DNA of 5,369 nt, from the NCBI GenBank assembly GCA_013361745.1, contig JABFXM010000465.1:1-5369 (forward strand). The letters run 5' to 3'. The notes under the pieces were generated by a model. The model was not told the origin of the DNA, did no database searches, and was given only the letters and a program-made list of their open reading frames with translations. This DNA is from Gemmatimonadaceae bacterium. GTDB lineage: Bacteria; Gemmatimonadota; Gemmatimonadetes; Gemmatimonadales; Gemmatimonadaceae. Position numbers and translations under genes: made by a program. Positions 1 through 4,397 of this stretch are shown here, one piece after another (the first letter of the stretch is position 1; every line of letters begins with the position of its first letter).

Positions 1-18
1 ACCCACCCCGTAGTTTCA
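1..18 (-). repeat. Copy of 18-bp G-rich motif (upstream of the peptidase gene)
   Basis: On the minus strand this reads TGAAACTACGGGGTGGGT, identical at 17 of 18 positions to the copy that begins at the peptidase stop codon (1501-1518), so the two copies flank the gene as inverted repeats. On the plus strand it contains GTAGTTTC, about 40 bp before the peptidase start. This could be part of a promoter, but nothing in the window proves that. It may extend beyond the left edge. Confidence 0.5.
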
Positions 19-57
19 ACGAGTCCCGCCCCGCCTTCACTCCCACACACCCGTAGC

Positions 58-1503
58 ATGCGCCGTTTCATCGTCCCCCTCGCCGCCCTCGTCGCGGCAT
101 CGTCCCTCGGAGCGCAGTCGCCCGCCGCGCTCACTCCCCACCAGCAGCTCGCGCGCGCCGTCTACCAGCAGCTCGTCGAGATCAACACCGTCGATTCCGT
201 CGGCTCGGTGACGAACGCGGCGCGCGCGATGGCGGCGCGCTTTCGCGCCGCCGGCTTCCCCGCGAAGGACGTGCAGATCCTCGTCCCGCCCGGCAAGCCG
301 ACGAAGGGCAACCTCATCGTCCGCTACCACGGCCGCGGCTCCGCAGGCGGCGCGAGCGCGAAGAAGCCGCTGCTCCTGCTCGCGCACCTCGACGTCGTCG
401 CCGCGAAGCGCGCCGACTGGCCGCGCGATCCCTTCGTCATGCGTGAGGAGAACGGCTACTTCCTCGGCCGCGGCGTCGCCGACGACAAGGCGATGGCATC
501 GATCTTCGTCGCGAACCTGCTGACGATGAAGAGGGAGGGATTCGTCCCCGACCGTGACATCATCCTCGCCCTCACCGCGGACGAGGAAGGCGGCGACGCG
601 AACGGCGTCGAGTGGCTCGTCACGACGCACAAGCCGCTCATCGACGCGGCGTACGCGCTCAACGAAGGAGGCGGCGGCTCGCTCGACGGCGACAGGCCGC
701 TCCTCAACTCGATCCAGGCGGCCGAGAAGGTGCCGGTGAACTTCTCGCTCACGACGACGAACCCCGGCGGCCACTCGAGCGTCCCGCGTCCGGACAACGC
801 GATCTACGAGCTCGCGGCGGGCCTGACGAAGCTCGCGCAGTTCCAGTTTCCGGTCGCGCTCAACGAGGTGACGCGCCCCTTCTTCGAGCGCACGGCGAGC
901 GTCGAGCCGCGGGCCGAGATGGCGGCGGCGATGCGCGCGCTCAGCGCGAACCCGAACGACTCGAGCGCCGCGGCGACGCTGTCGAAGGACCCGCGCTACG
1001 CCTCGATGCTCCGCACGAGCTGCGTCGCGACGCGCCTCTCCGGCGGCCACGCCTACAACGCGCTCCCGCAGACGGCGAGCGCGAACGTGAACTGCCGCAT
1101 CGTCCCGACGTCGAGCGCCGAGGAAGTGATGGCGACGCTGGCGCGTGTCGTCGCCGACACCGGGATCAAGATCGGCTACACCGTCCCGAACACGGAGAAG
1201 TTCGGCGCTGCGCCGAGCCCGATCGAGCCCGAGCTCCTCGCGGCGACGACCGCGCTCACGAAGCAGATGTGGGGCGACATCCCGGTGATCCCGACGATGT
1301 CCACCGGCGCGACCGACGGCCGCTTCCTCCGCGCCGCCGGGATCCCGACGTATGGCGTGAGCGGGATCTTCAGCTCGCCCGGCGAGACGAACGCCCACGG
1401 CCGCGACGAGAAGCTGCGGGTGAAGTCATACTATGAGGGACTGGCCTTTCTCGATGCGCTCGTGAGGCAGCTGGCGCGGGCGCACGGAGATGTGACGTCC
1501 TGA
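58..1503 (+). CDS. Secreted M20-family zinc metallopeptidase
   Basis: This is a 481-residue protein with a Sec-type signal peptide (MRRF, then a hydrophobic stretch to about residue 18, with likely cleavage after SLGA or AQS), so it should act in the periplasm or outside the cell. The full M20 metal site is visible: H110 and D112 in LLAHLDVV, bridging D142 in GRGVADDK, catalytic E176 and ligand E177 in ADEEGG, E203 in LNEGGGG, and the last ligand H447 in NAHGRDE. The dimerisation (lid) domain lies at about residues 225-345 and includes NPGGHSSVPRPDNA (235-248). M20 enzymes hydrolyse peptide or amide bonds, usually releasing a terminal amino acid, with two zinc ions; the substrate here cannot be read from sequence. 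Length is normal for a secreted CPG2-like member. ATG 58 was chosen because it gives an intact signal peptide, although there is no clear Shine-Dalgarno sequence ahead of it. The gene is convergent with the dehydrogenase cluster. Family assignment is sure; specificity is unknown. Confidence 0.95.
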   Translation: MRRFIVPLAALVAASSLGAQSPAALTPHQQLARAVYQQLVEINTVDSVGSVTNAARAMAARFRAAGFPAKDVQILVPPGKPTKGNLIVRYHGRGSAGGASAKKPLLLLAHLDVVAAKRADWPRDPFVMREENGYFLGRGVADDKAMASIFVANLLTMKREGFVPDRDIILALTADEEGGDANGVEWLVTTHKPLIDAAYALNEGGGGSLDGDRPLLNSIQAAEKVPVNFSLTTTNPGGHSSVPRPDNAIYELAAGLTKLAQFQFPVALNEVTRPFFERTASVEPRAEMAAAMRALSANPNDSSAAATLSKDPRYASMLRTSCVATRLSGGHAYNALPQTASANVNCRIVPTSSAEEVMATLARVVADTGIKIGYTVPNTEKFGAAPSPIEPELLAATTALTKQMWGDIPVIPTMSTGATDGRFLRAAGIPTYGVSGIFSSPGETNAHGRDEKLRVKSYYEGLAFLDALVRQLARAHGDVTS

Positions 1504-1518
1504 AACTGCGGGGTGGGT
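1501..1518 (+). repeat. Copy of 18-bp G-rich motif at the peptidase stop codon
   Basis: TGAAACTGCGGGGTGGGT starts with the TGA stop of the peptidase gene. The convergent GMC gene ends in a very similar sequence on the other strand (14 of the first 17 positions identical, also starting with its TGA). Function is unknown; a role in 3'-end formation or mRNA stability is an inference from position. Confidence 0.55.
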
Positions 1519-1524
1519 GCCGTT

Positions 1525-1542
1525 TGAAAAAGCGGGGCGGGG
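1525..1542 (+). repeat. Second, tandem copy of the G-rich motif
   Basis: TGAAAAAGCGGGGCGGGG lies 24 bp downstream of the copy at 1501 in the same orientation and matches it at 14 of the first 17 positions. It runs into further G tracts, so 1510-1548 contains five G runs of three or more. On the opposite strand, positions 1541-1558 read GTAGTTTC followed directly by TCCCGCCCC, which resembles the two blocks at 10-17 and 21-29, where they are separated by a few bases. Confidence 0.45.
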
Positions 1543-1568
1543 GGCGGGAGAAACTACCCATAAGGACT

Positions 1569-1609
1569 GAGGCCGACTGCGGCGCCTAACGGCGCCGCGC
1601 GTCGGCCTC
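1569..1609. terminator. Stem-loop between convergent genes, likely bidirectional terminator
   Basis: GAGGCCGAC (1569-1577) pairs with GTCGGCCTC (1601-1609), and GCGGCGCC (1579-1586) pairs with GGCGCCGC (1591-1598). This makes 17 Watson-Crick pairs, one small internal mismatch (T1578 against G1599-C1600) and a TAAC tetraloop (1587-1590). It lies 65 bp past the peptidase stop codon in a convergent gap, where a shared terminator is expected. Only a weak T-rich stretch (TTCATT) follows on the plus strand and none on the minus strand, so it is not a textbook intrinsic terminator. It could instead be an RNA-stability hairpin or support Rho-dependent ending. Confidence 0.6.
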
Positions 1610-1626
1610 TTCATTCGATGGTGCGG

Positions 1627-1843
1627 GTCGGCCTGGTCGCGGGTCGCGTGGGGGTCCGTCAGTCGGCCGCCATCGCGCGATGGGTGGTCGAGGACACCGA
1701 GGTGCTGAGGCTCGTGAGAACAGCAATGCCTTCAGGCAGTTCTCGAGACTCTCAGAGCCTCGGCCATCTCCCTGCCAATCGCGCGATGCTGGAATGCCCG
1801 CCGAGCCCCCACGCGACCCGCGACGAAGCGACGGTCAGCCGAC
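1627..1843. repeat. Long nested imperfect palindrome (about 217 bp)
   Basis: Several inverted repeats are nested around one centre near 1731. GTCGGC 1627-1632 pairs with 1838-1843. A perfect 19-bp arm at 1636-1654 pairs with 1806-1824. TCGGC 1663-1667 pairs with 1800-1804. CATCGCGCGAT 1671-1681 pairs with 1778-1788. A 10-bp stem (one G-T) joins 1704-1713 to 1755-1764. GAGAAC 1716-1721 pairs with GTTCTC 1739-1744. TGCC 1727-1730 pairs with GGCA 1735-1738 around a TTCA loop. Either strand, if transcribed, would fold into one long rod with internal loops. No transposase, target-site duplication or T tract is visible. It could be a palindromic dispersed repeat, a MITE-like remnant, a structured RNA, or a bulky 3'-end structure shared by two convergent genes. 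The pairing is seen directly; the role is unknown. Confidence 0.7.
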
Positions 1844-1847
1844 AGTC

Positions 1848-1865
1848 CCTCGCCCCGCCGTTTCA
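1848..1865 (-). repeat. Copy of 18-bp G-rich motif at the GMC stop codon
   Basis: On the minus strand, TGAAACGGCGGGGCGAGG begins with the TGA stop of the GMC gene. It matches the motif at the peptidase stop at 14 of the first 17 positions, so both convergent genes end in nearly the same non-coding sequence. Confidence 0.5.
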
Positions 1866-3587
1866 AAGGCGTCCAGCTTTCATTTCCTTCACCGCGTAGT
1901 CACACGCCCGCGCCGTCAGCGCCATGTACGTGATCGACGGGTTCACGCACGAGGAGCTCGTCATCGCCGATCCGTCCGTCACGAACAGATTCGGGACGTC
2001 GTGCGCCTGGTTGTACGCGTTCAGCACCGACGTCTTCGGGTCGCGCCCCATGCGCGCGGTGCCCATCTCGTGAATCCCCAGCCCGGGCTCGGCGCCGAGG
2101 CCGCCGTTGTTCGGGAAGTTGTCGTAGGTCGTGACGTTCTTGCATCCCGCGGCCTCGAGCATCTCCGCCGCCGATGCGGCCATGTCCTTGCGCATCGCCA
2201 GCTCGTTCGGGCCCCAGCTGCAGTCGATCTTGAGGATCGGGATCCCGTACTCGTCGGTCTTGTCGCTCAGCGTCACCACGTTGTCGGGACGCGGCAGGCA
2301 CTCGGCGAAGCCGGTGAGTCCCATCGACCAGTTGCCCGGCTCGCGCAGCGCGCGCTTGAGCTGCACGCCGAAGCCCGGCTGCGAGCCGCCGCGTCCCCAG
2401 CCGGCGCGACTCGCTCCGCCCTGATAGCCGAAGCCGCGGATGTAGTCGCTGCGCTTCGTTTTCTCGTCGCCGAGGTTGCGGAAGCGCGGGATGTAGATCC
2501 CGTTCGGGCGATTGCCCTGGTAGTAATGGTCCTTCAGCCCGACGATGTCGGCGCGGGCGCCGGCCTGGAAGTGGTGGTCCATCAGGTGCTGGCCGAGCAC
2601 CCCGCTCGAGTTGGCGAGCCCGTTCGGGAAGCGTGCCGATTTCGAGTTGAGGAGGATGCGCGTCGTGCCTAACGTCGAGGCGTTGACGAAGACGATCTTC
2701 GCCCGGTACTCGCGCTCCTCCTTCGTGTTCGCGTCGATGACGCGGACGCCGGTGACGCGGTTCTTCGCCTCGTCGTAGAGCACCGAGTGCACGACCGCGT
2801 TCGGCACGATCGTCAGCCGTCCCGTCTTCTGCGCCGCGGGGAGCGTCGACGACTGGCTCGAGAAGTAGGAGCCCGTCGAGCAGCCACGCTCGCAGGGACC
2901 GCAGTAGTGACAGGCGGCGCGCCCGTTGTGGTTCTCGGTGAGGATCGCGACGCGGCCGATGGTGACATGGCGGCCGGGGATGTTCTTCTCGATCCCGCGC
3001 TTCACGAACTTCTCCCCCGCGTTCATCTCCATCGGCTTCAGGAACTCGCCGTCGGGGAGCTGCGGGAGGCCGAGCTTCTCGCCGCTGACGCCGATGTGCT
3101 TCTCGACGTAGCTGTACCAGGGCGCGATGTCCGCGTAGCGGATCGGCCAGTCGACGGCGACGCCATCGCGCTCGTTCGCGGTGAAATCGAGGTCGCTCCA
3201 GCGATAGACCTGGCGTCCCCAGATGAGCGACTTCCCGCCGACCTGGTCGCCCTGGATCCAGGTGAAGGGCTTCGCTTCCTCGTACGGGTTCTTCGTGTCC
3301 TTCATGAAGAAGTGCTTGTTGCTCTCGCGGAACTGGCCTGTGCGCGCCTGCACCTGGTAGTCCTCGGAGCCCTGCACCTCCGGATTGATGCGTCGGTCGT
3401 GGAGCGGGAACTCCCAGTTGGGCTTGTGCTCGGTGATGTAGTCGCGGCCGTGCACGACGTTGCGTCCGCGCTCGACGACGAGCACGCGCAGCCCCTTCTC
3501 CGTGAGCTCCTTCGCCGCCCACCCGCCGCTGATTCCCGACCCGACGACGATCGCGTCGTACTCGTCGGCCTTCGTATGAATGAACAT
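1863..3587 (-). CDS. GMC-family FAD oxidoreductase, catalytic subunit of a periplasmic sugar dehydrogenase
   Basis: This 574-residue protein is a flavin dehydrogenase of the glucose-methanol-choline family. The N-terminal Rossmann motif for FAD is VVGSGISGG (14-22) with VVERG at its second strand (37-41). A flavin-loop motif GGKSLIWG lies at 117-124. The C-terminal catalytic pair is H506 in HEMGTARMG and N549 in the NPS motif, after VTDGSA (536-541). Four cysteines at 226, 229, 232 and 236 (CX2CX2CX3C) could bind an Fe-S cluster. There is no signal peptide; it follows a Tat-exported small subunit by 29 bp and is probably exported in complex with it. ATG 3587 is preferred over an in-frame GTG at 3626 because it has a good Shine-Dalgarno, avoids overlapping the previous gene, and puts the FAD motif close to the N-terminus, as is usual. 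By family and context it oxidises a sugar or glycoside (gluconate-, glucose- or glucoside-3-dehydrogenase type); the exact substrate is not determined. Confidence 0.93.
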   Translation of the reverse strand: MFIHTKADEYDAIVVGSGISGGWAAKELTEKGLRVLVVERGRNVVHGRDYITEHKPNWEFPLHDRRINPEVQGSEDYQVQARTGQFRESNKHFFMKDTKNPYEEAKPFTWIQGDQVGGKSLIWGRQVYRWSDLDFTANERDGVAVDWPIRYADIAPWYSYVEKHIGVSGEKLGLPQLPDGEFLKPMEMNAGEKFVKRGIEKNIPGRHVTIGRVAILTENHNGRAACHYCGPCERGCSTGSYFSSQSSTLPAAQKTGRLTIVPNAVVHSVLYDEAKNRVTGVRVIDANTKEEREYRAKIVFVNASTLGTTRILLNSKSARFPNGLANSSGVLGQHLMDHHFQAGARADIVGLKDHYYQGNRPNGIYIPRFRNLGDEKTKRSDYIRGFGYQGGASRAGWGRGGSQPGFGVQLKRALREPGNWSMGLTGFAECLPRPDNVVTLSDKTDEYGIPILKIDCSWGPNELAMRKDMAASAAEMLEAAGCKNVTTYDNFPNNGGLGAEPGLGIHEMGTARMGRDPKTSVLNAYNQAHDVPNLFVTDGSAMTSSSCVNPSITYMALTARACDYAVKEMKAGRL

Positions 3588-3596
3588 CTCTCGCTT

Positions 3597-3602
3597 CTCC
3601 TC
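3597..3602 (-). promoter_or_regulatory. Shine-Dalgarno of the GMC gene
   Basis: GAGGAG on the minus strand lies 9 bases before ATG 3587. It lies inside the longer GTG-initiated frame, so it supports the shorter 574-residue product as the real one. Confidence 0.7.
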
Positions 3603-3616
3603 GGATCTATGCGCGG

Positions 3617-4360
3617 TCAGGCCCACTCACGGTCGCCCGTGTGGTAGGGCATGTCGCCCTTCCAGATTCCCATCGGATTGACGTGCAGCTCCTGCGTCGC
3701 CCCCGGCTGCGAGGTGTAGTAGCCGACGAGGGTGACTTCCTTGAGGCGGCGCCAGAACCAGCCCGACGCGATCTCCGTCTTCACTTCCTCGGTCGCGCCG
3801 TCGACGTCGGCCGCGGTGGGCTGCGCGAGCGAGCCCGTGCCCCCGCTCCCGGGGCCGACCTGCGGATCGCGCGGCAGCGGCTCCTGCTTCTTGGCCTGCT
3901 GCGCGATCATCCCGCCCGCGGGATACGCCTCGTGATCCATCTCCGTGAGGATCGCGATCTGCTGGGCGCGCGTCGTGGCGACGAACTTCTTCTTGTGCTT
4001 GCGCAGGGCGCGGACGTCGACGCCCCGCAACCCGGCGAGGATGCGGTTCCGCTCGGGCGCGCGGTAATGATCGGTAAGCAGGTCGTCGAAGAAGCGCGGC
4101 ACGCCCGCGTCCTTCGCGCCCGGCGTGTCGGTGCGCGGGATGATGTGCTCGACGAGCGCCGTCGCGAGCGCGAGCTGGTCGGCGGTGAGGGTGCGCGGAG
4201 TCCAGGAGGCATCCGGTTGTTGGTTGCCAGTCTCCAGTTGCCAGGCGAATGCGTTCTCCGCCATCGCGCCCGCGACGGTGCTCGCGGCCAGGGTGCCGCC
4301 GAGGAAGATCGCGACGCGCTGGAGCGCCTCGCGTCTCGTGATCTGCTGTTGCATCTCCAT
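3617..4360 (-). CDS. Gluconate 2-dehydrogenase subunit 3 family protein, Tat-exported
   Basis: This 247-residue protein is the small partner subunit of GMC dehydrogenases. The N-terminus carries a twin-arginine signal: TRREALQ (8-14), a hydrophobic stretch at about 16-33, and possible cleavage after AMA (34) or AFA (39). The family signature IIPRTDTPGAKDAGVPRFFD spans 73-92. The C-terminal part WFWRRLKEVTLVGYYTSQPG (201-220) followed by ELHVNPMG is also typical. In characterised relatives the small subunit is needed for folding and Tat-dependent export of the FAD subunit, which lacks its own signal; the same is inferred here from the 29-bp spacing. A Pro/Gly-rich, probably disordered loop lies at about 153-190. 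A 7-bp tandem repeat encodes the first mature residues. ATG 4360 has an AAGGA Shine-Dalgarno 5 bases upstream. The family call is sure; the protein itself is not expected to be catalytic. Confidence 0.92.
   Translation of the reverse strand: MEMQQQITRREALQRVAIFLGGTLAASTVAGAMAENAFAWQLETGNQQPDASWTPRTLTADQLALATALVEHIIPRTDTPGAKDAGVPRFFDDLLTDHYRAPERNRILAGLRGVDVRALRKHKKKFVATTRAQQIAILTEMDHEAYPAGGMIAQQAKKQEPLPRDPQVGPGSGGTGSLAQPTAADVDGATEEVKTEIASGWFWRRLKEVTLVGYYTSQPGATQELHVNPMGIWKGDMPYHTGDREWA
4217..4244 (-). repeat. Imperfect 7-bp tandem repeat inside the subunit-3 gene
   Basis: Read on the minus strand, four successive 7-mers are CTGGCAA, CTGGAGA, CTGGCAA and CCAACAA. They encode WQLETGNQQP just after the signal peptide (about residues 40-49). 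This stretch is less GC-rich than its surroundings and lies in what should be a flexible linker, so it may be a small insertion or slippage product. Confidence 0.6.
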
Positions 4361-4365
4361 CGTGA

Positions 4366-4370
4366 TCCTT
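4366..4370 (-). promoter_or_regulatory. Shine-Dalgarno of the subunit-3 gene
   Basis: AAGGA on the minus strand, 5 bases before ATG 4360. It supports MEMQQQ as the start rather than the second ATG two codons later. Confidence 0.65.
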
Positions 4371-4378
4371 CGGGTGGG

Positions 4379-4394
4379 TGACTACGGGGAGGGT
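4379..4394 (+). repeat. Degenerate copy of the G-rich motif between isomerase and subunit-3 genes
   Basis: TGACTACGGGGAGGGT equals the copy at 1-18 with two A residues missing and one substitution. As at the left edge, it lies upstream of a gene start and points against that gene. It is the weakest of the five copies and could be chance. Confidence 0.35.
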
Positions 4395-4397
4395 GAA

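Larger units (their letters stand above)
1504..1862. other. Convergent intergenic region, 359 bp, no supported gene
   Basis: This gap separates the 3' ends of the peptidase (+) and the GMC oxidoreductase (-). It contains the G-rich motif copies, the TAAC-loop stem-loop and the long nested palindrome. A short open frame at 1618-1899 (+) crosses the palindrome and the tail of the GMC gene, shows no recognisable domain and is not accepted as a gene. No tRNA, CRISPR array or riboswitch was recognised. Confidence 0.75.

Noticed and set aside
37..1398. Long minus-strand open frame opposite the peptidase gene
   Set aside because: Its translation is Arg/Ala/Val-rich low complexity with no domain, which is the usual shadow of a GC-rich gene; the plus frame has a complete M20 active site.
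1..1518. Peptidase gene as cargo of a transposable element bounded by inverted repeats
   Set aside because: No transposase, no target duplication, and the same motif occurs at other gene ends in the window, so it is more likely a dispersed intergenic motif.
1569..1609. Integron attC-like site because of the GCCTAAC word
   Set aside because: attC needs matching RYYYAAC and GTTRRRY core sites at the two ends of the palindrome; here the word is in the loop and no integrase or cassette array is present.
1636..1824. Insertion sequence or MITE with 19-bp terminal inverted repeats
   Set aside because: Not excluded, but no direct repeat flanks 1636-1824 or 1627-1843 and there is no coding part, so it is described only as a palindrome.
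1618..1899. 93-codon plus-strand open frame in the intergenic region
   Set aside because: It runs through the long palindrome and into the tail of the GMC gene, has no domain or ribosome binding site, and its composition follows the inverted repeats.
1900..3522. 540-codon minus-strand frame overlapping the GMC gene in another phase
   Set aside because: It is Arg/His/Pro-rich with no recognisable motif, while the overlapping frame encodes an intact GMC oxidoreductase.
3588..3626. Extended N-terminus of the GMC protein from a GTG at 3626
   Set aside because: It would overlap the subunit-3 gene and contain the Shine-Dalgarno of the better-supported ATG at 3587.
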